Counted from the first letter of the stretch, positions 44,844 to 56,981 are shown. The stretch is 64,000 bases of DNA from Albifimbria verrucaria (GCA_020081605.1 JAHREC010000018.1:6510001-6574000); one strand, 5' to 3'. Notes: generated from the letters alone by a model not told the origin. Made by a program: numbers and translations.

Positions 44844-47800
44844 ATGGCCTGCCCACCGAATAGCGATCGGTCATTTGGACCTCGAGTGAATCTCAACTGC
44901 CGCACATTCGACTTCACGCTGCAATTCGAAGACATTATCCTTGGAAGTATTCCAGATGCGATATTTCTTCTCCTTTCGATTCCCCAAGTGGTTGTCTTGC
45001 TACGGAAGAAGCAATCCATTACACGAAAATGGGGTGTTATGTTTGCTGCTAAAATTGTTCGTTCTCATGTTCCGCTATCCAACTTGAAAAGCTTGCTTAG
45101 CATGACAACGCGTTAATCGCTTTATATTTGCAGGTAGGCTTTTGTCTCCTCCTGAGCACACATGCTGCCTTTGTGTCTCTTCGAATGCAAATCCAGCATC
45201 TTCAAACAGATGCATCCATTGCCAGCGGTGCTCTAGGAATCGCTGCGACAGTTGCTGCTACCATGCTAAGTGTTACTTGCTATCACTGCGCCGTTCGCCC
45301 TTCGACACTAATCAGTATATACCTCTCATCATTACTCTTAACTTTGATTGCAAGAGCTCGCACAATCTGGCTTGTGGCCGCTCATGGCCCTACGGCTGTC
45401 ATGATCACTACTCAGGCTGGCTTCACTGCCGTTGTGCTTGGCCTGGAATCAGTTGTGGGTTCAGACAATGTATTTGGCATACAGAAAAATGAACGCGCAG
45501 CAGAGGAACGCAGTAGCTTTTGGATTCGGACATCGTTTGCCTGGTTAGCAGCCACGTTTCGCCTCGGATACACCAAAGTCATTTCAGCATCAGATCTACC
45601 TGGCCTCGATGCCAAGTTAAAAAGTCATGCTTTGCATCAAAGTTTGGCCTCAACTTGGGAAGGATGTGCGTAACACAGACACGGAAGCTACATCTTCCGT
45701 TTTTTGTCCTCGCATAACTAATCCAACCAGATGATCGTCAGAGTCCTTACTCATTGCCTAGGGCATGCCTTCAAGCCTATTTATTGTCTTTGTTGTCCAC
45801 CATAATCCCAAGGCTCTGTGTGACTGCCTTTACCTTTTACAACCGTTTCTCATTAAAACGACAGTCAACTTTGTTAGCCAAAGCAGCAGTGTTCGTGATG
45901 CTAACTTTGGAAAAGGCCTTGTTGGTGGGTGGGCGATTGTCTTTTGGGAATTGCTGTAAGTACTGAGGACTAGAGCCCTGAAATGCTCAACCTTTCCGGT
46001 CGAAGACCTTTGTTGAATATTTTGATGCATCCTAGATATCGACGTCGGTGTATAAGTACCAGAATCTTCGTTTTGTCTCCCGACTGCGTAGCGGTCTCGG
46101 TGGTCTTGTTTGTGAACGGACCCTTCACACAAGTCCTGTGAGCCGAGATATTACAGCGATCTCACTAATGGGAACAGACATTGAACGGATAGTCAGCGGT
46201 ATGCGAATGTTCAATGAAATATGGGGTTCTCTGTTAGATATCGCTGTCGCTTGTTGGCTCCTCGGACGAGAACTCTCGCTTGCGTGCCTTGCACCGATTG
46301 TTCTGGTAACTGGTAAGTTAATCCACGCTATGGTTGCACAGCCTATGACCACGTACTGAGACGTGGCTTCCATTAAGTCTTCATCATGGCCACGTCCAAG
46401 ATTTCGGCACACGCAGGCACAGCACAACGTCAATGGATCGAAAAGGTCCAAGAACGACTTCGCGCAACCTCTGACGCTCTGGGAAATATGAAGGCAATTA
46501 AGTTGCTCGGTTTGACTAACTTATTGGCCGAGATAATCACCAGACTGCGTCTTGAAGAAGTGCATACTTCAAAAAAATTTAGGAAAATTCTGGTCGCGAC
46601 ACTGCTGCTGTGTAAGTCTACCACTAACCCACTAAGACAACATTTGTTTAACATCGCCAGCTCTCGCTCCAATGAACCTTGCTCCTATTGTAACCTTTGC
46701 GCTCTACGTTGTTATATCAGTGTATTGGAAGGCAGAAACTCTCCTGACGTCCCAAGCCTTCACAGCCATCGCCTTGATCTTCCTGCTTACTACACCAGTG
46801 ATTGTTTTCATTCAAGCCTTGCCTGTGGTATTTCAATGCAAGGGAGTTTTGACCGCATACAGGAGTATTGTGGCTATTCTATGGACTCTGCTGACCTAAA
46901 AGAACCCATCAATCCGCAACTTAACCAGAATAATGTCACATCATCTTCTAGGGCCCAGAAGCCTACTCAACTGCACCACAACACCAGGTTGAACATTGAG
47001 AGTAGAAATATGTGGGACAATAATGATGATATACTATTTCAAGCCAATATCAACATAGAATGTTACGCTTTAAATGCCATCGTCGGACCAACAGGAAGTG
47101 GAAATCCACTTTATTGAAAAGCATGCTGGGCGAGATGCGACCACTAACAACGGCTCAGAAGAAGTCATGCCATGAACCTATTGCATATTGCGCGCAGGAA
47201 CCTTGGCTTGAGAACAAAACAATTCAGCAGAACATCGTCAGTGTTCTGCCATATGACAAAGACTGGTACGAGAAGGTCAAATGGGCTTGTGGGCTCGATG
47301 TTGATGTCGGCCAACTCGACAGACGGGATGGTACATCTGTAGGTAGTCAGGGTATCAATCTGAGTGGCGGCCAGAAACAAAGAATTGTGAGTGTTGCCGG
47401 CTCTGTACCTGCAATTGAGCGCTCATAACGAATGATGTGAAGGCACTGGCACGCGCTATATATTCGAGACACAGCACCATTCTTTTGGATGATATCTTTA
47501 GCGCCGTGGACGCCAAAACCATTGCGTCGATATCCTCAAGGCTTTTTGGTCGCGATGGTCTTTTCCGAACTCACAGAAATACCATCGTCTTGGTCACCAA
47601 CAATAGTAAGTCTTCTCTCAACAATACTTTGTGCTATCTGCGTACTAAAAATCATAGCAACTATTCTTCGCCTAGCTGACAATGTGATTGTGCTTGAAAA
47701 TGGGGAGATTACAGAGGCTGGTAAACTCAAAGAACTTCTCCGGGGCCAAAATTACCTTAGTACTCTGGGGTTGACACTCGAGAGCACCATTGGCGAACAA

Positions 47801-50033
47801 GTGCCTTCAACTCATGGACTTATCCATGAAAGTTCATCTAAGACGCACTATGAACCTGCCGAACAGGTCGATGAGCCTTCTCCTGACACTAGACGAAAGA
47901 ATGGAGACTTTTCCGTTTATAAATACTACGTCACATCATCTGGTAATAGTGTTGTCATGGCGAACATTGCGTTCATGTTCGTTTGGATTTCATGTACAGA
48001 ATTTTCCAGTCAGTCAACGAAGCGCCTCCCTAAGCCATGATCTCCCTTCCTAACAGCTGAAAGCCATTTGGGTGCAATGGTGGGCCCAGGCAAATGAGAA
48101 ACATCCCAATAATAATACAGGCATGTATCTGGGCGTATACGCCACATTTGGTCTCGTTGCTATAGGAGGTGCTTGCTTGACTGCTTGGTGAGAGTTATTC
48201 CCAAATATGAAGTTATATCTCGATACTGACAGAAAATCAACAATGGCATTTAGGACTGGTATCATTTCTATCATATCAAACTCAGCTCTACGTATGCATT
48301 CAGATTTGCTTCATGCAACGCTACGGTAAGTGAACCCGGATAGTGTAATACTGATTCGCTGACAAGCCACTGTATAGTTCTCCTTTTTCTTTTTTGCTGC
48401 CACAGACAGCGGTCAGATTTTAAACCAGTGAGTAGCCCAAGGCCTAGAAGGAATACCGAAATAAGCCTGAAGATGGTACTGCAACCTTCACGCCAGAAAG
48501 TTGGTCTAATTCAACAATAGCTTCTCGCAAGATATGGAGCTAATAGACATGGAGTTGCCGACGAACATGATAAACTACACATCAAGTAAGTCAGACCTCC
48601 ATCGCCTGCCACTACTCCTAACATAATGAAAGCGGCTATGATTGTCCTGGCCAAAGTCGTTATCCTTGCAGTGTTCTCCAAGTATCTTGGTATTGCTGTC
48701 CCCTTTATTGTGGCAATTCTATATCTCCTCCAGCGCTTTTACCTTCAAACATCACGACAAGTACGACTGCTCTCTATTGAGGCAAAAGCGCCTCTATATT
48801 CATTTCTCAATGAACGTGCCGCTGGCGTAGCCACGATTAGCGCATTTGGTTGGCAGTCATATTACCAGAATCAAAGTTATGTTCTGATTGATCAAGCACA
48901 GCAGCCTCAATATATGCTCAGTTGTATCCAATTCTGCCTTGGATTTGCCCTGCAATTCCTCGTGGCTGTCATTACTGTTGCCTTGGTCACGATTGCAGTT
49001 ATGTTGACCGACGAGTTTACTCCTGGGAGCGTGGGCGTAAGCCTCGTCACTGTAGTTAGCTTCAGTGAGGTGCTTGTGAGATTGATTGAGTCTTGGACAA
49101 GACTAGAAACTAGTGTTGGTGCAGTGTCAAGAGTCAAACATTTTGTGGCCAAAACAGGGGTTAAAGAAGCACGGTCGACTACTGAAGCCTTGCCTCCCAT
49201 ATGGCCGTCAGTTGGAGCCGTCCAAATCACGAACCTGACTGCTTCTTACAAGTTCGTATTTCCCCAGAAACCGGTTTTATAGTGTGCTGATGATGGATAG
49301 TCCCACAATGAAACCTGTTCTTCGAAATATCTCGATGACTATCTTACCGGGAGAGCATGTTGCCATATGCGGTCGCACAGGTAGTGGCAAGAGCTCACTT
49401 TTACTCTGCCTCATGCAGATGATAAACGTCACCGTGGATAGCAAGATCACTATTGATGGCGTCGACTTGTCTTTTGTTTCTAAAGAGGACATTCAACGAT
49501 CGGTGAACGTAATTGCTCAAGAGCCGTTCCTTTTAGCTGGGACTTTGCGACTAAACATGGACCCTTTTGGAGTTTCTACGGACGAAGGCATTATTAAGGC
49601 TCTGGAAAGAGTAGGCCTTTGGTCGGCAGTGCAAGCAAAGGGCGGCTTAGGTGTAAAGATAGACCCAACTGAATGGTCAACGGGTCAACAACAGCTTTTA
49701 TGCTTTGTGAGGGCAATGTTGCGCCCTTGCAAGGTTTTGATTCTCGATGAGGCCATGAGCAGGTGAGTGAAATAGATCTTGACTCGTACTCTACAAGAAC
49801 CCTAAACAAATTTTAGCTTGGACTCTGAGAACGAGGCTCAAATTCAAGACATTATCAACACAGAATTCAGACACTCCACAGTCATTGCTATCATGCATAG
49901 ACTCCAACATATGCCCTCTTATGACAAGGTAGCTGTTATCGAAGATGGTTCCTTGATAGAGTATGGCGAGCCATCCAAGCTTCTCTCGCAGGTTGGTCAA
50001 TATGCAGAATTGGTTCATGCAAGCGAACACTGA
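44844..50033 (+). CDS. Full-length ABC-C (MRP-like) transporter
   Basis: Membrane exporter of the fungal multidrug-resistance-protein class. The ATG at 44844 opens an N-terminal hydrophobic region (IPDAIFLLLSIPQVVVLL), then TMD1 (ITAISLMGTDIERIV, QRQWIEKVQERL). NBD1 has Walker A GPTGSG at about 47085, signature LSGGQKQR (about 47362) and Walker B TILLDDIFSAVD. TMD2 includes DSGQILN and DMELIDMELPTNMINYTS. NBD2 has GRTGSGKSSLL (about 49370), a degenerate signature STGQQQLL, LILDEAMS and the H-loop AIMHRL. I can place 14 introns, most with GTAAGT or GTGAGT donors. One-base losses: near 45836, 45949, 46846, 47103 (inside Walker A) and 48404. With them repaired all core motifs are present, so I think it is functional. 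Confidence 0.85.
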
Positions 50034-50114
50034 ACAGAGGACACGGGACCTATTCGAAAAGATGGCCAATAGAATTCTCAAATTTTATTCTATATCCATG
50101 TGGCATGTGTACCA

Positions 50115-50851
50115 CTAATCAGAAGATACTACGCCGCAATCAGGATATTTCACCGCAATGCGGGTATTGATAACGTCAAATGCAATGCCTCTGTCACCCA
50201 GTAACATCTTCTCGCAATGCTCTGTATGTTTGAATGAGCCAATATACGCATCAATGGCCTGCGCTCCACTCCCACCCGCAATGGTTCGATGAAGCTTCTT
50301 CCACATTGCCGTACAATGACGAAGGTGGTATTCCCAATTCACATAGAGACCTGTGTACTCGCCCGTCATTATATCCTGGTGGCTTACAGGTTGCGTTCGA
50401 TTAGCGTCCAGGAACCACTCGAGGTTGTTGCTTTTGTCAAATTCCGGGACAACTCAGCATCGTAGCATTCGTCTGGCAACCAGCAGAACGAGATAACATC
50501 GAAGTGACACCGGCGGCTTCTAGCTTCTTGTGGACTACTCCCACACGGACTGATCATTGTCCGTGGCTTAATTTCGTCCGTTTTCGTCATTGATATTAAA
50601 ACAATGGAAATTAAAAGACCGATACAGAGCGCGAACCCGAGGAGTACTGCCAAAAGGGCAGATGACATAAGAATTGGGCTGAACCACGGCTTCGTTTGAT
50701 GACTATTTTCATCGGGGCTCTTTTCGTGAATTTCTTGGTCCGAGACGTCTTCAATCTGCTCGCCCGAATCGGCATATGATCCAAGGAGAGCATAGCGATC
50801 CACTCGCCTGAGGACGAATATTTCCGAAAGTTGGGTACGGATGCGATCCAT
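50115..50851 (-). CDS. UstYa/DUF3328-like membrane protein with two HxxHC motifs
   Basis: Probable member or relative of the UstYa oxidative-modification family. The ATG at 50851 starts MDRIRTQLSEIF, followed by an acidic region and one transmembrane helix (LMSSALLAVLLGFALCIGLL), then CHFDVISFCWLPDECYD. A one-base loss (CGG/AAT) near 50448 joins EWFLDAN. The two HxxHC motifs are HLRHC (50313-50327) and HTEHC (50213-50227). It ends with TRIAVKYPDC. This subgroup, with WEYHLxHCxxMWKKLHR, differs from canonical UstYa proteins and its chemistry is unknown. Predicted as a single-pass membrane protein with its catalytic side in the secretory lumen. Confidence 0.7.
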
Positions 50852-51003
50852 AATGCTGAAGGAATGGCTCAATTACGATGACGATACTGCAAGAGCAAAG
50901 AAATTTCTCCATTCCAGTGAAAACGAAGTGTTTTCTCACATTCACTGCACTCCGTTGTTTTGATTGACAAGCAGGTATGGGAGGGTTACATGGCGACGGC
51001 GCC

Positions 51004-51016
51004 GGCGTGACGCCCA
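51004..51016. promoter_or_regulatory. Shared palindromic element, copy 1
   Basis: GGCGTGACGCCCA; GGCGT and ACGCC are inverted arms around one G. It lies 153-165 bases before the ATG of the UstYa-like gene at 50851. The same 13 bases occur in the divergent promoter at 52381. Confidence 0.5.
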
Positions 51017-51317
51017 CTTCCAGACATGGCTAAAATTTGTGTTCTGACACGCGCGCCAGCTTCCTCGGCGTCTCGCCAATGATTACCGACGAGGCGGATC
51101 CTTGTTCTGGTATGTTATCTTGACCACATTTACTCCTTGCGGAGTCAATTTGTATTTGGGCAACGTCTCTAGGGACAATGATACAAGGCGGCCTACACGG
51201 TCAATATCCACACAGATAGCTTGGAGCAGGGTACAAGACGTAGGTACTAAATTGTGCACAAGCATGAATTCATCTGCATCCTCTATTTGGCTGGGACCGT
51301 AAGACTACGAAAGATGC

Positions 51318-52213
51318 CTAACCGTATCGCTTTGCATAAGACCAAATCGCATCCCAGCTCTTGCATTCATGTGGATAATCCAACCCGTCCACCACAGCCA
51401 CCCCGGTATTCTCCGACACAAACTCAAGAGATGTGTCTCCCGAGCATTGGACCCCTTGTCTTAGGTAGTCGAAGCAATGGGCGATGTGCCACAGACCGTG
51501 GATCGCTTGGTCATAAGTTGGGGAGGTAACATTTGCAGGCCACGTCTTGAGCAATTCGGTAGTATTCAAGCGTCCATACACAAGATCCCAAGTGAAGCCT
51601 CTTAGGGCACCCTTTAAAGGTCAGTTGCATGAATGAACACATTTTAGGATACCGGTGTGTAATACCAAGCAGTGTAGCTGATGAAATACAGAAAGACCAG
51701 CCTTTGTATCAGGAAGGTCGAGACCTAGTTTTGGGTCTATATTGATGAAGCCGCGTCCATTTGCTACGAATGTCAGTCAAATAATTAGAAACTTCACCGC
51801 CACCGCGACTTACGTCCGGGAAGACTTTCCCAGGCAGCGTTGCTTTCTTCTGTTGGGAGGGAGAGAAACAATGGGTCCAACTTGAATGTTCGAACTTCTC
51901 GAGGAACTGCCAAAGAAATATTAATGGGGCTCGCTTGGTTCTAAGGGATGTTATTGACTGACACTCTGGAACTGGTGAAGGCAGTAATCCCTTTTGCTGT
52001 GAGGTTGCCAATGGACGGCGAACATGATGATTAAGACTAGCAAGAGCCCAACATTGAGGGATAATAGGAAATAGATAAGGCGGCCAGCGTAGCACCCCTT
52101 CTCCGTCTTTGCTCCATCTTCGCTTGTCGTATCAAGTGTATCAGCCTCGAGCTATACGTCTCCTCTCGCTTCACTTTTGAGTACGAGCCATACTCTTGCA
52201 GTGCCCAAGCCAT
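51318..52213 (-). CDS. UstYa-family (DUF3328) oxidase-like protein
   Basis: UstYa-family proteins act in oxidative cyclisation of fungal ribosomal peptides and in some other natural-product pathways. The ATG at 52213 gives MAWALQEYGSYSKVKRE, one transmembrane helix (LIYFLLSLNVGLLLVLIIMF) and a lumenal domain: VRTFKLDPLFLSLPTEESNAAWESL, then HQLHC (51670-51684), GFTWDLVYGRLNT and HIAHC-FDYLRQGVQC-SGDTSLE (HxxHC at about 51474-51488). Introns are near 51960, 51810 and 51620. One base is missing near 52160. The exon joint after HQLHC is off by one or two bases. Divergent to the next UstYa-like gene across a 300-base promoter. Confidence 0.8.
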
Positions 52214-52379
52214 CGATATGGATGCGTTAGCAATTTACGATGATGTTGATATAAGCAGAGAAGAAGTTTGATTTGTTTTTTTGTTTTTTTCTTTCTTAAA
52301 ACTTATTCGAGTCACAAAGCGGCAACCCATGGGAGGTTGATGACGAGGCGGCACGCCAGCGTAAGCGTTCTTTAGTGTC

Positions 52380-52393
52380 GGGCGTGACGCCCA
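52380..52393. promoter_or_regulatory. Shared palindromic element, copy 2 (divergent promoter)
   Basis: GGGCGTGACGCCCA between two opposed UstYa-like genes: 167-180 bases before the ATG at 52213 and 122-135 before the ATG at 52515. It contains a palindrome GGGCGT-G-ACGCCC with one central base. Confidence 0.5.
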
Positions 52394-52514
52394 TCACCCC
52401 TGGCACAAGGTCACAATTGACTACGAATCTCCTAGCACTTGTCTCAGGATTCATTTGTGTTTGTGTCAGTCCAGTCAAAACCAGCATAGAAATCAGATTG
52501 GTCACTTGGTGCAA

Positions 52515-53653
52515 AATGGTATCATTGACAAAGAAAGAGCTGGCCGACACGTGGGCAAAAGCCTCCAAATTGATGAGAGGCAAACCAGATGATACCTGCG
52601 AGACATTGGAGAGTCAGGAGGCACAGCAGAGTCTACTTGGCGCTCCTGATGCAAAGGCAAAACCCTTTGGCTCCACGAAATCGACCTACATTTGGTGGCT
52701 CTGGCTATTTGCAAAATGCGGCTTCGTCATGTCTTATCTACTCTTACTTTGGTACACTTCTGTACAAGGTCGGCGCGATTCTTGTTTGCTGGGAAACGAG
52801 AGTAAGGACAAACCTTTGGCCATTGTTAAATAGACGATTTGTCCTAACGGAAGCAGATATTTTCACTAATGTTCCAGTTTTCTACGAGACGGTAAGATTT
52901 CAACGTGCAGGATTTCACGACCCGCGTCATAATGCGATGACCTTGTATGAGGGTGCTCCTAATGCACAGAACGAAGCGGCTTGGAGTCGCCTTCTCGGCG
53001 GTAAGCTCAAGTGCACCTTTATCAAAATTCACCGTATGCGCTGCTAACCACTCAATGGAGCTAGCCGGTGTTGTTTCCATCTCAGGCGAAGAGAATGCTA
53101 AATTAATCAATGGATCTGCGGCTTCAAGGAAGAATCCTCAGCAATACATTGTAGAGCTGGAGTTGTTCCATCAAATTCATTGTCTTGTAGGTAGTAACAA
53201 GGCTTCATGAGAAGACCACCGTTGACGACGATTAGAAATGGATTCGAGATCGTTTCTGGGAGCTTGACAATGCCGTCTCCGGCTCAGGAAACTTCCAGGG
53301 ATACCACAATATCGAAATCATACGGGTAATAAATCTTGATTTGTTATATTTTCCCTCTGTATTTTCTTTCTTTCTTTAACAAACTGTCGGTAGACATTAG
53401 CTCACTACCTTATTCTCTAGATCACTGCATCGATTACCTTCGACAAGTCATCATGTGCCATGGCGATCTGACACCCATTACGTTTGAATGGATTCCAGAA
53501 ATCCACGGCTACATAGCACACCACAGCACAGAGCATCAATGCCGTAACTTTGACGCCATCTACCAGTGGGCTTCTGGACGAGACACGACAGGGCTACAGG
53601 CTGGCGGGAATCATAAGAATGTAGAGCTACAGCACTCGGAAAAGTTCGATTAG
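52515..53653 (+). CDS. UstYa-family (DUF3328) oxidase-like protein
   Basis: Second canonical UstYa-like protein. The ATG at 52515 starts [20 protein letters not shown]. One transmembrane helix ([20 protein letters not shown]) follows an acidic N-terminus. The lumenal part has [31 protein letters not shown] (HxxHC at 53169-53183) and a second motif, HTDHC, split by the intron 53326-53420, then [16 protein letters not shown]. Introns also lie at about 52800-52855, 53001-53064 and 53188-53235. One base is missing in the exon before 53319. It ends with [14 protein letters not shown] and a polar tail. Both HxxHC motifs required in UstYa enzymes are intact. Confidence 0.8.
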
Positions 53654-54292
53654 GAGTTCAGGTGCAGCTGTATTAACTTGGTTCACATACACGATGCTAT
53701 CGAGGTTTCTCAGTATGGCACCGGTTCTCTTGAGAAGTAGACAAATAGTTCAAATTAGTGAGACTATTATTTTGAACCACGCCCATTATTATTCGGACAA
53801 GCAACCAATGACTAGACTGTAGAAAATAACTGAGATTGGTATCTATCCCTCATGAAAAAGAGATAAGAACATGCGCCGGCAATTTCCCATGATTAATTGC
53901 CGTCTGAGGGTGGCCTACTCAATGATAGCGCCCTCGAATATGCTATAGAGTGCGCTTGATTTTGGGAATGAAATGAAATTGGGTTAGTGTGTAATGTGCC
54001 ATCACGGTCAACAAGCGTCATGTCGCCTGGCGTGTCGCTGAAGATTACCTCTCCGTGTCCCCGAGGCGCCAGGGTATCCGCGCGGGAGCCCGTTGAACCA
54101 GCGCAACCCCAGAAAAACATCGCCATGATAGCGCCAATATTTCCAGCCAGAAGTCAGCTGATGTGATTGAAATTGCGAGTATAAAGTCCTTCCAAGGTCC
54201 GTGATCAAGCTTGAACATTACAACCACAACAATCTACAATCTTAACAAATTTCCCATAAGCAACACGCTTCAACCTACATCATCGATTAAAA
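53654..54292 (+). promoter_or_regulatory. Intergenic; promoter of the small secreted peptide gene
   Basis: A TATA box (TATAAAG) is at 54180-54186, 107 bases before the ATG at 54293. GGCGTGTCGCT at 54029-54039 matches the shared element at 9 of 11 positions. Minus-strand frames at 53893-54227 lack motifs. Confidence 0.4.
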
Positions 54293-54498
54293 ATGCTTCT
54301 CTTCAAGGCTCTGGCTCTTTTTGTCGCGGCTGTGGCTGCAGCTCCAACTCCTGCGACTGCGGAAACTGAGCATGTTTCTCACGCCGATGCGATCATCGGA
54401 GAGGATTCCGGGCTCACATCCAGAACTGCTACAACTGGATCAAACGCGATGATGGAAGCATGTACCTCGAGAAGAAGTCACCTGGTGATAACTGCTGA
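54293..54498 (+). CDS. Small secreted peptide (~68 residues), candidate pathway precursor
   Basis: No known family. The ATG at 54293 gives a clear signal peptide (LLFKALALFVAAVAAAPTPA), then an acidic pro-region (TEHVSHADAIIGED). If one base is added near 54406, the frame continues FRAHIQNCYNWIKRDDG and ends ...KKSPGDNC at a TGA (54496-54498). Without it the frame runs to 54559 with no recognisable feature. The mature part has two cysteines and a Lys-Arg dibasic (Kex2-type) site directly after NCYNWI. It lies 640 bases downstream of a UstYa-like gene. It could be a small effector or a precursor peptide; unlike known dikaritin precursors it has one, not repeated, core. Confidence 0.5.
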
Positions 54499-55011
54499 GT
54501 TTGTGGGTTCAAAATACCCACGAGCAAGTATGTTAAAATTTCCCATTCTTTCTGAATAACTTAGCTTACTGAAACCACAAGTCGGTTTATAGGTAAAGGT
54601 TATGGGATTGCTTGAAGCATTGATCATCTTTGCATTCTTTTGGAAGCTTTGGCATGGTAGTACAAGTGAGAGGCGTTATAAGTGGGATGCTTGATGTTAC
54701 AGATATTAGGGGCAGATATCTTTCGTCGACAGTGAAATATACGCATCCTAATGCTTGGCGCAGAAGAACTGCTTGTATAGTGAAGTTTGCGGTGAGATTG
54801 CCCTATGAATGATCATATTGAGATTCAAGAATATTTAGAATTGCACTATACCGGTGGCAAGCTGTGGATGTTTCGAGTATTATAAAACTTATTTGTAAAG
54901 CCTCCAATTGTTTGCTACATCAGACTAACCCCATACATAACTATCCACTATTCAAACCAATGCACGGTCAATCGACGATGCAAAAAGCCAGAACTGTGCC
55001 ACTCAATTCTA
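54499..55011. other. Intergenic, between convergent genes
   Basis: AT-rich sequence with short frames only; it should hold the 3' UTRs of the peptide and amidase genes. Confidence 0.35.
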
Positions 55012-56981
55012 TTACTTGTCACTAGGAAACAGGTTCTTTCCCGCAGCAACGGGCCGAAGCACTCCTGTAGCCTCAAGGTCGCTGACCAAGCTCGCGAGGA
55101 CATGATCGCAGCCTCTCGCCATCCTCAGCGCCATTGTGACAGGCAAGTATTCCGTCTTCAAACTCTTGGTGCTGTTATATGGCACTTCTCCAATGGGTAC
55201 AACGACTTCTGGTGCTCCCGCCATGACCGCCACCGACGAATCATCAAACCCGAGAGGAGGTGTAGTAGGGGCGTTGAAGTAGTTGTCGCGGTACGATGGC
55301 ACGCCGACCGACCAGGGGTAGATATAAAGTCCCTCTGAGCATGACTCCGGGTGGTGTCGACCATAGCCCTCAGTCTCGTACCAGGCCTTGAAGATGGAAA
55401 TATTGCGAAGAGCTTGGGCATAAACATCTTCCGTCGCATGGATCTGACCCCACTGCCACCTTGCGAGAGGGCCTGGGTTGATGTATGGCTGACGGCCACC
55501 AAATTTGGCAGCGTAGTCCTCAAAGAAGGGCTTACCGTGCTGCTGCCACTGATCATGGGAAACGAAGACACCATAGGTTAGGTAGAGCATGCCGTTTACA
55601 TCTGTTGGCCTGTCACCATGGGTTTCCGCCCATAGCTTAGTGTAGTTACTTGGGGTCGCTTCTGCGCCCAGGAAACCTTCCAAATTCTGAACGAATGTGG
55701 AGATCACGGCTGTTGCCTCTTCGCTGACGTCTCCACCAGTTCAAGCACCACCTTTAGCCGTGGAACGGTAAAGCTTGGAAGGGTAGGAGGTGTAGTTGGA
55801 CTTGAAGTCCGGGTACCATGCTTGAGTGGTCTTTGCCCAGATAGCGCCACTTCGGGCAAACATACCGGCAGTGTCGGAGACTGGACTGAGTGGGATGACA
55901 TGCTCAAGAGAGATGGCACCAGTAGAGGGCCGGTTACCATAGATACCTTGAGCACCAGCAGGTCCGCGCATGGAACCTCCGGTGTCACTGCCCACCGCAA
56001 GATCAAGCCACTCGTACGCGCCAATACCAGCGCCAGGTCCCGTGGATGAACCACTTGGGTCCTGGTATCCGTCACCGCGAGGGTTGAATGGGGCGTGGAG
56101 GTCAACCCAGTCAGCTGTCGCACGATCGCCGTTGGCAAACTGAACTGTGCCCATCTTTCCTACCAAAACAGCCCCAAGATCAATCAAGCGCTGAATTGAT
56201 GGCGCCGTATCATTCTGCTGTCCGTAGAGGTAGAAGTAAGCGCGATTGCCGCCACTAGTACCGACACCCTTGACGTGAAATATGTCCTTGACACCAAGCC
56301 GCAGTCCAGCAAGTGGCTTCTCCTTCGACACCTGAAAGTATAGACGCGAAGGAACAGCGATACTCTTAGCCATGGCATTTTCCGTGAGTGCGGGTAAAGA
56401 AGTATAACCTCCTTTCTCGTCGCTGATAACACCCTGGATGAAAGTCAAGTAGTCATCGTCATACAGTCGATGCGCCTTGTAAATGTTTCCATTGGCCGCA
56501 GAGACAAAGTAAGGACCTTTGGGAATATCCGCAGTGATGGATCCTGACATGAAGCCTGGCGACTGCTGCGCAAAGCTGTTTGGCGACACGAATAGGACAT
56601 TGTCGATCTCCTCCAGATGAGCCTCTAAACTTGCAGGGTCGACAAGAGTCTGATTCAGTTTGTTTGATCGGAGATAAATTGTGCGCAGGAATGCGAGCTG
56701 GAAGACATCGTCCCCAATATCGTATTGTGCTGTCAGATTGAGAAGTTCATCCGCCAAGAATTCAGTCGAGGAGCTCTCCAGGATCGTCAAAGGAACAAAT
56801 CTTCGCCTGGGATCTGAGCAGCGGCAAGCGCGGCTCTCTTTGTGCAGTTGCTACCGAATTGACCAACTGGGATACCGCCAGCATAGTACGAGATGCCACC
56901 AAGCTGCACCACCCGACCTTTATCGACAAAAGCCGCGTATGCTGAGCTTGTCGCCGCGAGGAGAGTTAGCCAAGATCTCAT
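55012..56981 (-). CDS. Secreted amidase with N-terminal extension
   Basis: Ser-cisSer-Lys amidase of the fungal secreted type; substrate unknown. The ATG at 56981 gives a signal peptide ([16 protein letters not shown]). About 150 residues of N-terminal domain precede the amidase core: catalytic lysine in [30 protein letters not shown] loop and nucleophile segment [12 protein letters not shown] (about 55970-56000). A one-base loss near 56790 joins GEDLF to LTILESS. At 55741-55743 a TGA stands in a frame that is open on both sides (STAKGGA, then [14 protein letters not shown]). The C-terminal part, with [15 protein letters not shown], fits the amidase end. It may be a nonsense mutation, an unseen intron or combined errors. 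Convergent with the small peptide gene. Confidence 0.75.

Noticed and set aside
53541..53560. Further TGACGCC half-site inside a UstYa-like gene
   Set aside because: It falls in coding sequence for FDAIY; single half-sites occur by chance several times per 64 kb.
53893..54227. Minus-strand small secreted protein
   Set aside because: Three overlapping frames of similar length without signal peptide or motif; the region is better explained as promoter of the gene at 54293.
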